A stretch of DNA of 64,000 nt, taken from Prosopocoilus inquinatus (taxonomy: Eukaryota; Arthropoda; Insecta; Coleoptera; Lucanidae). Each line of letters opens with the position of its first letter. Position 1 is the stretch's first letter. The notes under the pieces were generated by a model. The model was not told the DNA's origin. It did not search any database and worked only from the letters and a program-made list of their open reading frames with translations. Where the stretch lies: assembly GCA_036172665.1 (NCBI GenBank), contig CM069870.1:67022212-67086211 (forward strand), given 5' to 3'. Below, piece by piece: positions 47,801 to 59,535 of the stretch. The position numbers and the translations under genes were made by a program.

Positions 47801-48271
47801 GGAAACCGACCACATCCTATCTCTCTTATAACTTAAAACTTCAGTGTTAGCTTATTTAATTTAGGTCTGTTTGAATGATTGGATGGACATCTAAAACAAC
47901 AACACTACTTGGAAGTTGAGGCGGATGTGACCCAAGTTGATATTCACTCGTTGGTTCAACAGCGCTTCAAAATAAGGGCGGATGTGGCCCGAGATGATTT
48001 TCACACGGTAAATCAAAGTGAGCCACAACATAAACTTACATCTTATTTTATTTGACAAAAAAATGTTATATTACAAACGACTATGGTACAAGTTTTTATA
48101 AAAATCTAATTAGTCAAAACGAAGCTCTTTATGGCACTTCAACTATCCCACATACATTACGAATACCACGAGTAGTAAAAGGTACTATAAGTAGGTACTA
48201 TCACGCTACGTTTGTATGTTTTTTGTAAATATTAGAAAATATCTTTTTGCTTCTGCTATTTTACATAAAGC
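47801..48271. other. 3' flank of nompC; no gene seen
   Basis: Two copies of a ~60-bp sequence ('ggcggatgtg(a/g)ccc(a/g)ag...tttcacacg'-like) at 47920-47960 and 47980-48010. Would contain the nompC 3'UTR. Confidence 0.4.
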
Positions 48272-48639
48272 TCAGTTTAGTACGCTCGGAGGCATTATGT
48301 TGTTCGGGATTTGTCCGTCATCTTCTTCGTCGCCGTTCTCGTTACTTCCTGGTTCCTTCACCTCATCCACCTGGCCCACGAGGGCCCTGTACTTCTTAGC
48401 GATCGCCTCCCAATCCGTGACGTGTTCAATCCGCGTCGTCTGCGCCGAGAAACTCAATTGGGATCCGAGTGGGCTGAGGTGTACCACGGAAAGTGCGACG
48501 GATTCCTTCGGAGCGACCTGGCTTCCCTTTTTCACCTTCGCCAACCACTTTTGCCCGGCTTTTGACCGGGGGCTGAGCTGTTGCTGCCTTTGGAAGCCGC
48601 CCATGAGGTGCACCAGGCTCGTGCGTTTCTTGGCGCGGA
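48272..48639 (-). CDS. nompC: nompC (TRPN channel) terminal exon
   Basis: Minus-strand exon beginning after TTTTGCAG at 48640-48642. It completes a GTC codon with the previous exon and encodes about 122 residues (VRAKKRTSLVHLMGGFQRQQ ... PPSVLN, stop TGA at 48274-48272). It is the cytoplasmic C-terminal tail of a NompC-type mechanosensory TRP channel: basic and Gln-rich, then acidic (ENGDEEDDGQ). Assignment comes from the preceding exon and the pore exons 11 kb upstream. NompC conducts mechanically gated current in insect chordotonal and bristle neurons, with N-terminal ankyrin repeats lying outside this window. Confidence 0.82.
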
Positions 48640-48699
48640 CTGCAAAAGTTCTGGGTTGGATTTTGGGGCAACATCACCGTTTGGTTTTACATTACTCAC

Positions 48700-48835
48700 C
48701 TCTTGATTTGCATAGTTTGACGATGTAGAAGAGCCACGTCGTTATCAGGTTGATGGGGGAAGGAGCCGAGGTAGTCCTGTGCATCGACCTAATTAGTTTG
48801 CTCAGGCCGAACTTCCACTCGATGTCGGATTGAGC
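48700..48835 (-). CDS. nompC: nompC penultimate exon
   Basis: Between TTTAG (48836-48840) and AGAG|GTGAGT (48700/48699). Encodes AQSDIEWKFGLSKLIRSMHR, then TTSAPSPINLITTWLFYIVK and LCKSR. This directly continues the TRP helix of NompC after 'DTYQRIQ' and is strongly conserved in the family. It starts at phase 0, matching both upstream alternative exons, and ends at phase 1, matching the terminal exon. Confidence 0.9.
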
Positions 48836-49503
48836 CTAAACAGATACATTCGAATACCGTACGTACCATGGGCGGGGGTCTTTTTTAAACAAAAAATTCT
48901 GAATGGGATTTTTGGCCAGACCAAAAGTTCAAAAATGTGGGATTTTCCTTCAGAAAACGCAAGACTTGAGACGGGTGAATTGGATTCAGATGATCTCTTT
49001 TCCGTCAGAATGCATGAATGAGATCTTTTAATAGATTGAGTTAGTTTGCGTCATCTTATTGGAACTGATGTGTCTGTATCTTTTTTATTTTGGAAAAGGT
49101 GTTTGTCCTTTGATGTTTCATAAAGAGTAACAAAGAGCATCTGAGCGTGGTTGGAAAAAACGACTAAAGCGCGTCCGTCATTGTAGGGCTTTGATCGTCC
49201 GACCACACTCAGCACTACACAAAGCATGTGCTCGTATAGTCGCACCTAAGCCACTAAATGAATATTTTTCCCTTGTTTTGAAAAGGGAAAAAACTGTACA
49301 AGCAACAATTCATTTTTTTGCTGCTGCTTTTCAAAATATTACAATCTTCTTTCCTGCAACACGTAATCCCCAGTACATTTTTCATTCTACTTACATCAAA
49401 AACACTTTCTCAAATCAACATGTTGCGAATCTCATGCTCTTTGTTGCTCTTCATGAAACCACTAAGGGATAACTTGAAAGTCATGAATATACAGTATAAT
49501 ATA

Positions 49504-50069
49504 CAGGGGGCAGCGTTTTGAAACGCAACATATATAATCTCATGTTAATTTAAAGATACTCGAATATTGTCTTCCCTAATTATTTTACAGCAAAATTCCA
49601 TTTAGGTTTCTTAAAGTACTCTTCAAGACGAATCTGTCTGTGAAGTTTGAGAATTTTTCATTCGCCCAGTTTCGAGATATCTACAAAAAATCAGTAACGA
49701 AATTCAATTATACCGAACTATCAGCACTGCCTTGATCAATAAATGTTAAAATAAATTACTGGAAAAGCTTTTTCTATCGATCCTTTTCAAAACGAACTAG
49801 AATTACTAATTACCTGTTCAGTGTTCACCATTATTGATCAAGGCCGAGCTGATAGTTTGGTATAAGTTGAATTTAGTCGCAGAATCTTTTTTAAATATCT
49901 TAAAACTCAGCGTATGAAAAATTCTCAAACTTCACAAACAGATTCGTTTTGGAGTACTTTAAGAAACCTAAATGGAATTTTGCCGTATAATAATTAGGGA
50001 AGCCAATATTCGAGCACCTTTAAATTAACATGGGATTTCCTACGTTGCGTTTCAAAATGCAGCACCCTG
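49504..50069. mobile_element. 566-bp foldback MITE, TA-flanked
   Basis: CAGGG(g/t)(g)GCAGC(g/a)TTTTGAAACGC ends in inverted orientation. The arms of about 270 bp stay alignable almost to the centre (e.g. 'gaaattttgc' / 'gcaaaattcc' and 'gatcaa' near the middle). TA on each side. Confidence 0.8.
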
Positions 50070-50144
50070 TATAATATACGTGGAATAAGTAAATACAGGG
50101 TTACAACTAATTAAAGGTCCACTATGGGGATTTCGTAAACTAAA

Positions 50145-51005
50145 AGAGATACTAAGATGGTGAAATTATAGAAAAGTCGCGCTAACATGAGGTCTAAAAA
50201 AATATGCAAAAAAAATCTTCTCTATTTTCATTCGTTTTTGAAATATCTTCAGAAAACTGAAAATTCCAAAATTTGAAAATCTCGAATATCTTCTTCATCT
50301 TTTAAGATAGAATCATAGAAAAACATATTGCAGTTCGAAGAAATAGGTTAGGTTTGACAGTTTCGTAGATACGACTGTCAACTGTTTCTTTTCTTGTGGA
50401 CGCTACCTTAGATATTCATAACACGTGACGCAGAAATAATTTTTGAATACGACCATATCAATATTTATGCTTTTGTTTTGAAACAAAATATTAAGTTACT
50501 AAGAATTTTTGTTAAAAAGTATTTTTTTTATGTAAAAATATAACTAAGTACCATAATTGAGAAAGTTTTTTTAATTTAAATAATAATTTTAGCTCTGAAT
50601 GTTTACACGCATCCGCCTACTAGATATTTTTTTTTCAAAATATTTTATTTTAAAATAAAAACATAAGTGTCGTATGGTCGTATTCAGATTTTGTTTTGGT
50701 ATGACGTGGTATAAATACGTCCTTAAGAAAAAAGACAGTTGACAATCGTATCTGCAAAACTGTCAATCCTAATCTATTTCTTTGGACTCTATTAGATTGC
50801 TCATCGAATTTAACATAAAAGTATCGAATTTCATGATCCTACTTTAATAAATAAGAAAGACATTCCAGATTTTCGAAAATTAGAATTTTCAGTTTTTTGA
50901 AGATATTTCAGAAACGAATGGAGGTAGAAACGATTTTTTTGATCATTTTGATAGGCTCCAAAACAGCGCAACTTTTTTGTAATTTAACCGTCTTTGTATA
51001 TCTTA
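50145..51005. repeat. ~860-bp foldback element
   Basis: Arms of ~300 bp: left 'gtcgcgctaacatgaggtc...gaaatatcttcagaaaactg...ggtttgacagtttcgtag'; right has their complements in reverse order ('ctgcaaaactgtcaatcc...cagttttttgaagatattt...gcgcaac'). The outer ends are less clear than the arms; 'tacaggg' at 50094 may be the left end. Confidence 0.7.
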
Positions 51006-51239
51006 GTAGAAAACAATAAAATAAAATAAAATAATTTACTAATATAAAATTTAATAAAATGGTTTGCTAATTAATAAAAACTCATAAAGGTAGAATAAAT
51101 TAAGAGGTAAGCTAGATTATTCTTTACGATAAACAAAATTGAAACAATGTAAATATGTAAGAAAACGAAAACGAAAATTTTTGAGTGGCAAGATTTTGAA
51201 AATTAATTAAAATATAAAATGAAATAAAATACAAAATGA

Positions 51240-52080
51240 AACGACTCATTTTTTTTAGAAGACTGCCAGCTTTTAAATAAATATTGACTTGAATTAAATT
51301 GATTTTTGAATAACAAGAGCACTTAAAGCGACTAGTTACTGACCCGCTTATAGCTTCACACTAAAAGGGCTGCCCACTTAAGCGGCTCGCTGTCCAAGTG
51401 AGATAATTTAAAAAAAAACAGTTTTTAGAATTTATTGATCTTTTTAAGATTTCTAGGTTGAGTTCAGTCAGTTTTGCTTGTGTTGAATTCTGAAAGAAAA
51501 AATTGATTCATTTTTTTTATTTATTTATTTTTTTTACTTGGGTTGAATAGCGTTAGGTTGAGTTCGCTTTGAGGCGGGTTGGATTTAATTTTACTTGAGT
51601 TTTTTTTTTAATAGTTTTTATTGGTTTAGTTTAGTTGGGTTGGGTTGGCTTTGCGATGAGTTGTCGTTTGTTTTAGAAGATTGGGAGCTTTTCACGACGG
51701 TAAAAGCACTACCCGCTTAAGTGGCTTTTAGTACAAGTAAGATAATTTTCTTTTTTATTAAAAAAGCACTTTTGGTTTTTATTTTTTTTTTAATTTCTGG
51801 GTTGAGTTCAGTAAGTTTTGACTTTTTTATGATTAAAAAAAAATAATAATAAATGCTGATAAATTTTTTAATTTCAATTATTTTGCTTGGTTTGAATAAC
51901 GTTAGGTAGAGTTGACCTTGAGAGGGGTTGGACTTAATTTTGACTTTTATTTTTTTAATATATTTTTTTTTGATTTAGTTTTGTTGGGTTTGGTTGACTT
52001 TGAGATGAGTTTTTTGTTTTAATTTCAAGTTTAGCTGATTGGTTTGACCTGGAAATTAACTAGATTTAATTTTAATTGTT
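51240..52080. repeat. Two-copy T-rich tandem duplication (~410 bp)
   Basis: Words 'gggttgagttcagt(c/a)agtttt', 'ggttgaata(g/a)cgttaggt', 'gggttgga(t/c)ttaattttac' and 'gttgggttgg' occur in the same order in 51240-51670 and 51670-52080. Confidence 0.65.
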
Positions 52081-54539
52081 TTATTTTTTAATAATGATTA
52101 ATAATAATAATTTATTGATTTTTTGTTTTATTGTTGCTTGTTTTTAAAGATAGATTAAAATTAAATTGAAAAGTACAAATACAAGCGTATAATTTTTTTC
52201 CACTGCAAAAACTAATTTCCAGTTTAAAAATAATTTCGTTTTTTTTAATTAACAACAAAAATAAGTAACTAATAATAATTCCATACTGTTGTGCAGTTAA
52301 GAACAAAATGAAAAATAAGTAAATAAGTAAAATAAAATACATATTAAAACGTTACCACTTAATTAAAGCAACCAATTAAATTATTAAATCAAGTAAATCA
52401 TAAAATTGTTGTAACTGTAAAGGTTTAAGAAAACAATGAAATTACCTATAATTTATTTGGTATGATATAAAAAATAAAATAAAAACGAAATAGAGATATT
52501 TAACAATACAGAAAACGATAGAGAATCAATAAAATAAAAATTATACAAAACAGAATTAGATAAATTAGTAGTAAATGTAAATAATCTGACAAAAGAAGAA
52601 TAACAAAACAGAAAACCAAATAAAAAAAAATCGCAAAAAGAGAGGACTTATGAAATTACAATTAATTTTAACCACCACGGGGTTCATTCTTATGGGATTG
52701 GCGGCCTATCAAGGACGATTGTATGCATGTACCTTAGCAACGTGCTAAGAAGTTGCAATCTTGGAAGTGTTTGGTAGTAGCAGCTTACAACGTTTTGCAA
52801 CCTCGACAATGTTCAGTTGTAGAAACATATCTTGCAATTATGATTCGAATGACTTCTATATCTTCATATAGTATAACAAACAATTATTTAACTAAATAAA
52901 TAAAAGAAGAAAAAATAAAATAAAACGCTATGTACACAATGAAATTATTTTTAGAATTCATGACGTACTCAATCTATTAAAATTCGGGGGCACGAATGTA
53001 ATATGCAAAAATGTTTCAATAAAGTTCAAAAAACGGAGCAATAACATTATTAGAAATCACAATCATACCGGGATTATTAAGCACCCCTCTCCATACGAAT
53101 ACGCTTTTCAATTGTATTGAAATTGAATAATAATTTTTACTTATTTATCTGACAATATAGTATAATTTAATTTATTATGTATGTAAAATAGTTATTTAAA
53201 AGCTAGTTAATTCTAACGTCTTCGACTTACACCCTAATTTAAATCCCCATTATTAAAGGCAAACTGTTTAACAGTTAATTTCTTAGCGTATTGAAACCAT
53301 CAAAGAAAGTTGCAAACGCTCTAAACTGTTAAACCAAATTATCTTCAGGTGTTGAAGAATTTCAAAATTTAACTGTAAAGTTAACTTTCCCATTTGATAA
53401 TGAGATCTTCAAACTCCATTATGATCGAGCGGCCGTTTAGATTTGCCAAAACAAACATCCAAAATTTCAAATTCAATTTAATGGAGAGGAGTGTTTGATA
53501 AACTCAGTGTTCTCGGATATGTATGTAAAATTATTTACATAAGTTTTAAACGAATGTCATTTTGAAATTAAAAAATTTCATACAGGGTGATTCAGAATAA
53601 GTGTGCGGCCCGTTAACCACAGATAGTCCTTCAAAAAACAAAACAAATAACTGTAGACATAAGGGGGTCTAGCTTGCGTAGTACTTGAGATAAAATGGAT
53701 TAAAAATTCACATGTAAACTTGTCGGTGGTTACTGGAATAGTTGAATGGGATCATTTAACCTTGAACTGAAACCGTAAAACGATTTGTTTACGACTCTCT
53801 GAGGAAAGATTGCGTAATGCGAACAATGAACTTGATGTAAGTGGGATACAATAATAATTTTGTCAGTGGAATCGTGTTCGTGTCTATAGGCGTATCAATT
53901 CACAAAAATTTAATGAAATTCGTGCATCTTAAAATTACTTGTCCTACGAAGAATTGACTTCCAAGCGCGGCTCTTTAGGATTTTTTAAAAGAACATTTGT
54001 ATTACCACAGTGTTTTACGAATTTGCAATTGTTTTACGTGTGAGGTAATCAATCGAATTAAAGTGAAGCGAATCATCTTTAATTAAACATTACAAATAAA
54101 AAAAAATCAGTTTATGATGACTCCATTAACACAGTTGAGGAAATGGCATTTTTGCTGGAGCAAAAGAAAATCAAGAATCTGCAAATCACTGCCCGCTTTT
54201 CGTGATTCATTAGGCTGACATTCACACAGTACTTTTGAATGTTCTTGGGTGGTAGTATACTTGGCACGCAGACTTGCTCGTGCACAGAAGAAAAAGCTTG
54301 CACTTCAAGTACGCGAGTCAAAACGTGCAACCAGAAGTAAGTGCAGTTTTAATAAATTAAAGAATAAGTTAAATTTGGCCGAATGAGCTAGCTAGCCCTA
54401 AGACGCGTTGTGTATGGCGGCCTATTCATCAATCATGTGAATAGGAGCACAACAAGAAGGTCATATCGAATATTTGTTACGAAAAACGCAAATTACATCA
54501 CATAACAATTACTGTTGTTCATTTTTATTTTTATACGTG

Positions 54540-55420
54540 AAACAAACTAAACAAACTCAAATCGAAAACAAAACAAAAAACAAGATCATCAGTTGACTGA
54601 CGACTAAAACCAGTAAAAAACAAAATAAATGAAATCGATCAAAAGAAAAAAAAAAGACAAAGGTCGATCAATTAATTACAGTAAAAATAAAATAAAATAA
54701 AGTCAAATGAAGAATAAACAAGAAATATAACAAAGTTAGGACCGAAATAAAAATTGTATAAAACTGACAATAAGTCAAATTGGTTTGAAGATTGGCAAGT
54801 CTTGTCATCATTCATGACGCAAAAATTAATCTGTAAATGGTAAAGGAAAAGGACGACCAATTAATAAATTAAAAAAGAAACAGAATAAGGTCAAATCGAA
54901 TGTAAGAGAAAACAAAATTGGCGATCAATGGATGGGGTTAAAACGTAAAATAAACACACAAAAAACAAAAAAACAAAAAACGATCAATTGATAATTAAAA
55001 AAGTTTAAAATAGTTTTTAAAACTTTAACCGGACACTGTTTAAATAAATTCGAAGGAACCCTAAACGTTTCGTCTATCGCTTGACAGCTTCAGGAGAAAC
55101 AAAATTTCATACTACAAGAGTCGACTTCAATGATAATTAAAAACAAAACCATAATCAAACAAAAGAAATACAAAACAAAAGATGATAAATCGACAGGGGT
55201 AGGAAATAAAAACAAAACAAATGAAATCTACTAAAAGAAAAAAAAAGCAAAGGTCGATCAATTGATCTTATTAAAAATATTCAATTAATTCAAATTCAGT
55301 CAAATAAGTGAATAACTGAAAAAAGACAAAAAAAAGAACAAAAGACGATCGGAGATAAGACGAAAACAAAAATTCTATGTATACAGTTAAGCAAGTCAAA
55401 ACCATTCAACACAGTATTGA
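54540..55420. repeat. A-rich degenerate repeat, reverse complement of that at 7.4-9.0 kb
   Basis: Repeated 'aaaggtcgatcaattgat', 'aaaacaaaa(g/a)acgatc' words. A possible decayed PLE end (55055-55110 minus: 'ctgaagctgtc...gacgaaacg') lies within it. Confidence 0.45.
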
Positions 55421-55469
55421 CGAAGCTGTATAGTAAGTCTGCTCACATTGCAGTGGAGCCCCTCCTCCT

Positions 55470-55524
55470 CCTCCTCTGTAAAGCGCTATTTCGGCCCTAA
55501 TTGGGGCCTCATCAGCAGAAGAAT
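55470..55524 (-). ncRNA. Lone hammerhead ribozyme, related to the retrozyme family
   Basis: Minus strand: helix I CTTCTG pairs with CAGAGG (extended by further pairs), canonical core CTGATGA (55515-55509), helix II GGCCC/GGGCC, GAAA, helix III around AGCGCT, and A17 before CAGAGG. Flanks (TGCGGTGaa...CGAGCTA; ccactgcaat) match the 311-bp retrozyme unit. It is a diverged relative, with the canonical U at position 7 where the four clusters have A. The rest of the unit is not recognisable. Confidence 0.78.
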
Positions 55525-55795
55525 AGCTCGAGAAATTTCACCGCAATCCAAACGACAGGGATTAAAACTAATAATGCGTGTATAAAATAAAGTCAATTTG
55601 AAGCAAGAAAAAACAAAAGACAAGACAAATAAAATAGAGTCAATTGGAAATTAATATGCTGCCTGAACTTCTTAATTATCGGGGGGGGGGGGGTCATTTT
55701 AACCGTGTCTACTACGTTCGTGTTTATTTTAATTATTCGTCGGTATAATACGATGAGTCATCTACATAAGTATTTATAATAGGGAAATGTACGGG

Positions 55796-56003
55796 TACGA
55801 AGATGCCTCGCTGTTTAGGTCGCGCTCGATACCGCGATGTTACCTCGCTGTAAAACAAGCGTACAGTTTTAAATGGAACCGTGCGTATCGAAAATCAATA
55901 GCAGCGCGCATCTTCAGCGTGCACGGTTCCATTTGAAACTGTACGTTCGTTTTACATCGCGCGCGACCTGAACATCGAGAATGAACAGCGAGGCATCTTC
56001 GTA
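55796..56003. repeat. 208-bp foldback element
   Basis: Arms of ~90 bp: 'tacgaagatgcctcgctg' to 'cagcgaggcatcttcgta', with inner arms 'gtacagtttaaatggaacc'-like. Likely a MITE. ORFs through it are not genes. Confidence 0.75.
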
Positions 56004-56258
56004 GCCTAACGCTCGTTGTGTCTGGAAGCTCGCCCCTTAAAAAGATCGCGCCTTCATGCACTTATGAACCTGTGTGAAGATTCGAATATTCAGTACGTAG
56101 AGATGCAATGTTTTTTATAAAAAATAAGTTGCGATTAAATAATACTCCTATTAGATAATAAATCATAACGCGCACAAGGCCAGAGTCAAGTAGAATTGAG
56201 ACGCACACGGCACGACTCGCAACAGGAGACAATGAAGTCGTAGACTCGACTGCAAGGT

Positions 56259-56305
56259 CATAATTAGGTGCAATATTGCAAGTTGCAATATTGCACCTAA
56301 TTATG
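56259..56305. repeat. Near-perfect 47-bp palindrome
   Basis: 23-bp arms (cataattaggtgcaatattg...) around a single central g. AT-rich, no known site recognised. Confidence 0.85.
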
Positions 56306-56718
56306 CACTCGATTAAGGATTTTTTATGCATAGGAAAAGACGTCCTCTTGTTACGGATCCAAACGGGAAGAAGTACATGACAGTTCTCGCAGCGGACGAA
56401 AAGTCGATCTGCTGAGTCCTTCGAGTGAAGCCCCTCGACCTAAAGACGTGTTCCGTCCCTCGTTGAAGTTTATTTTTTTTTTAAATTTTGATTAACTTTT
56501 ATTTATCGGTCGGTTTCCTCGGTTTTTAATTAACTTCGCGAATGAAGATACAACTCTTTTTTTGTAATCTATTTAATCGTAACCGAATGTTAAAGAAGAT
56601 GCACACTCGTTAGCAAAAGCTGGAAGGTATGGAAGTATAGCTAAGTATTGCAGAAGGTATCGATGTTTTATTTATAAATCATCAGACTGAGACACTTTTT
56701 TTTACCTGCCAAGGGCCC

Positions 56719-57203
56719 GTGATTCGGTGTTCATTAAATCTCTCTTATTTTTGTATATGAAAATGGTTTCAAATCCGTCTAATTCCCTGTTGCTTGACGT
56801 TGCTTTTACTAACCTAAGATTGTTTGAATCTATTTTATGACTGGCGTCAAAAATATGTTGGGCAACACTGGATTTTTCAATTCTATTGTACTTTAAATGA
56901 GCTAAGTGTTCTTTAAACGGTGTCAGTGTATTTCTTTTTGTTTGCTCAATATATTTTTTAGTATACCCATTTTCATATACAAAAATAAGAGAGATTTAAT
57001 GAATACCGATCTTGGGCCTTTGGCAGGTTCTGTGTTGCTTGACTTGGTCGACGCAATCCGGTGAGACGCTCGCTTTAGAGAGCACGCTTCATTGGAGCGG
57101 AACGAATTAGTATATAAGGTAGCGAAAGGCATGACACAGTCACTTCTCTTGTGATCAAGAAGAAGGCAGAATAGCTGCCGAAATGCGTATATAGTTTTTA
57201 AAC
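56719..57203 (-). pseudogene. Third PLE fragment, GIY-YIG C-terminal half, inverted copies
   Basis: Minus strand encodes EYIEQTKRNTLTPFKEHLAH, then LKYNRIEKSSVAQHIFDASH, KIDSNN and a C-terminus like that of the PLE at 37.2 kb. An inverted partial copy follows on the plus strand from ~56974. Its end (57152-57195) has a hammerhead-like 'aagaaggcag...ctgccgaaatgcg' with the CTGA core lost. Decayed. Confidence 0.7.
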
Positions 57204-57285
57204 AAACTTTTTGTGAAAATTTTTTTTTTTTTTTTAGAAAAATTTTGTGCAAATCGTTTTTGATTGCAGTGAGAACCTCGAGCAG

Positions 57286-57332
57286 CCTCTGGACAGCTGT
57301 TTCAGCCCTGCTTGGGGCTTCTTCAGCAGAAA
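57286..57332 (-). ncRNA. Hammerhead ribozyme, retrozyme D left arm
   Basis: Same sequence as the copies at 1130 (minus) and 1268 (plus). All core and helix bases intact. Confidence 0.8.
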
Positions 57333-57620
57333 CGTAGCTCGACATTCCCACTGCAGACCAAAAACGACTTGCCCAATTTATTCGCAAATGCGATGTAAGA
57401 ATGATGAACATATAAAATAGCGACATCTTACTATCGCTTTTTGACCTAACATTGCAGTAGGATAGACAAATTGAAGCGGGATTTGCTCCTAATGAGTCCC
57501 CCATGCAAGGCGGCCATGCTTGCTGTCAAAGCATAATGAAAGATTTTAGAAAAATTACATCGCATTTGCGAATAAATTGGGCAAGTCGTTTTTGGTCTGC
57601 AGTGGGAATGTCGAGCTACG

Positions 57621-57667
57621 TTTCTGCTGAAGAGGCCCCAAGCAGGGTTGAAACAGCTGTCCAGAGG
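57621..57667 (+). ncRNA. Hammerhead ribozyme, retrozyme D right arm
   Basis: CTGAAGA at 57627-57633. Helix II is GGCCC with GGGTT, so two substitutions are both kept as G-U pairs. GAAA, ACAGCTGT and helix I CAGAGG intact. Substitutions that preserve pairing are the kind expected under selection for the fold, though two changes are weak evidence. Confidence 0.78.
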
Positions 57668-59535
57668 CTGCTCGAGGTTCTCACTGCAATCAAAAACGAT
57701 TTGCACAAAATTTTTCTAAAATCTTTCATTATGCTTTGACAGCAAGCATGGCCGCCTTGCATGGGGGACTCATTAGGAGCAAATCCCGCTTCAATTTGTC
57801 TATCCTACTGCAATGTCAGGTCAAAAAGCGATAGTAAGATGTCGCTATTTTATATGTTAAAGTTTTTGTGGTTAGGAGGTTAAATCAATTTTCTTTGTTC
57901 GTTTTGATTGTGGAAAATTACAAGTTTTGATTGTTAAATTATTAAATTAGTCATCTGACTGTCTTGACATTGTCCAGCAAGGTTTTTGAATTCTAAGAAA
58001 CCGTAAGTTTAAGCATTTTTGTAGCTACCGGTCTTAAGCTAGATTCATTGCTAGGTGTTTTGCGTTGGCGTTAAAATTCTACGCGATTCTATTGGCCCAA
58101 TTTAAAAGTACATAATTTGTTTAATTAAACGAACCAATCAAACGGCTATCCCGTAACGCGGCGATGAAAAATCGCCTATCAATGAATCCAACTTTAGGCT
58201 GAGCTTGGTTTTTCTTTTTTCCAGTTGCGGTTTCAATTTTTAACTACCCGACCAATATGGGTTGTAGCTTCACATTTTTTAATCAGAGGCAGAGTTTTTC
58301 TAAATTTTGTAATGTTTAGATAGAACTTAATTGTTACATCTTGCAGGCTCTGAAAAAGACTTTAAATAAATCCGAAACTGTTAGCTGAATGAATAAAATT
58401 GTGTTTTCGTCCTAAATCCGATCAAGTTTACTTTCAAAAAACAACATTTATTTTTTGCTGACACAGTGACACAGTTTCTAAAACATAAACAGTTAGTTAC
58501 CCCGATTTTAAAAACACATTGACATTACGCATCGCATTCCAATAGTCATCGGTGCTACTCAAACGGTTTCCATTTGAGGCACAAAAGACGTTGGTTTTCG
58601 AAACGTCTCCGATAATTTTTTTTCCCTTCATTTGTTGACTTGCGTGACATTAGTAAACACGCCCCTAACGGCTCGGACACTTATTACGAATCACCCTGTA
58701 CATTTCAATTTTGTTTGGGATCTGAAATAATTTACACATTCCATTTTTAATGTTGTTTTTCAACTGGTACCAGTTCAATCTTTTTCTCGCAAATTAAAAC
58801 ACAAATTGATCATTTTATTTTGTGAAGTTAAAAGTAAATACGTAAAGGTAAACTTATGGTAACCTGGCGAACGAATAAAGTGACTTACAAATTCCTGATA
58901 CGCCTCTGTAATATGAGCACATTTTAGTAAAGCTCGGTTTTCCTTCAAGTTCGTTGGCCGCCGGCGACTATCACGACCGAGTATCAATCAACAAACAAAT
59001 TGCAAACTGGTTATTGATGTTCGGTTGTGATGGTTGGCGGCAGGCGAATGTGAAGGAAAATCGAGCTCAATATAACAAATGACCTTTAAAACTAAAATGA
59101 CTTTGAGCTACAGCCATAGAAATGGGTAAAACGTGAAGACACCATACATAGAAGAAATTTCGAAATTATTCCTTGGTGGTAGGTAGACTTTGTAAGAGAG
59201 AATTAGTCGAATTTATTAATATTATTATTTTTTTTTTGTTAATTACATGCAGTTTTATGTACGTAGGTAGTTTTTTCCTAAAACACGGACGGACAATAAT
59301 AATTTTCAAGCCAATTCGTTATCTATACTGACCAAGCATGACTACTGTTACCGTTATCTCTATCTATGTTGTCGCGTTACCTAAAATGGTGAGTGGCGGT
59401 GTTGAAAGCTGCCTGACTATGAGTGTAAGCCAAATCTGTCGTAATTATGATCCAGCCCAACAGAACTGGTGCGCATTCAGCCAAATGGGGCGTGCGGTTG
59501 TTTCGGTCACATGCTTTCAACAGTTGTTTCGTTAC

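Larger units (their letters stand above)
57216..57858. mobile_element. Retrozyme-like composite D
   Basis: Flanked by AAACTTTTTGTG (57204-57215) and AAAGTTTTTGTG (57859-57870), 12 bp with one mismatch. A minus-strand unit (57236-57545) is followed by a plus-strand unit (57548-57858). It is inserted in the opposite orientation to A-C: here the left end is the 'aaaattttct' end, followed outward by a run of about 15 T (poly(A) on the minus strand). It sits next to the third PLE fragment in the nompC intron. Confidence 0.8.
53584..58702. mobile_element. Ends of a TACAGGGTG-type transposon, swollen by insertions
   Basis: 'TACAGGGTGATTCAGAATAA' at 53584 is inverted against 'TTATTACGAATCACCCTGTA' ending at 58702, and similarity continues ('gtgtgcggcccgtta' / 'taacggctcggacac'). 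A 5.1-kb span with the PLE, retrozyme and repeats inside suggests a short element enlarged by later insertions. Two separate fragments cannot be excluded. No transposase is seen. Confidence 0.5.
48836..59535 (-). other. 10.7-kb nompC intron packed with transposons
   Basis: Lies between the conserved exon 48700-48835 and the alternative pore exons. It holds two large foldback elements, a T-rich tandem duplication, a Tc1-like composite, PLE and retrozyme insertions, and a lone hammerhead. No other gene is seen. The minor ORFs listed in any ORF search here are repeat-derived or unsupported. Confidence 0.8.

Noticed and set aside
55055..55110. Hammerhead-like 'ctgaagctgtc...gacgaaacg' on the minus strand
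   Set aside because: The base at core position 9 is C and helix II is only about three pairs. Judged a relic, not a ribozyme.
1058..57739. Recurring ORFs of 76-193 residues with [20 protein letters not shown] at seven places on both strands
   Set aside because: They are the translation of the 311-bp retrozyme unit, and the most conserved stretch coincides with the hammerhead. The unit length is not a multiple of three and there is no start context or domain. They would mislead protein annotation.
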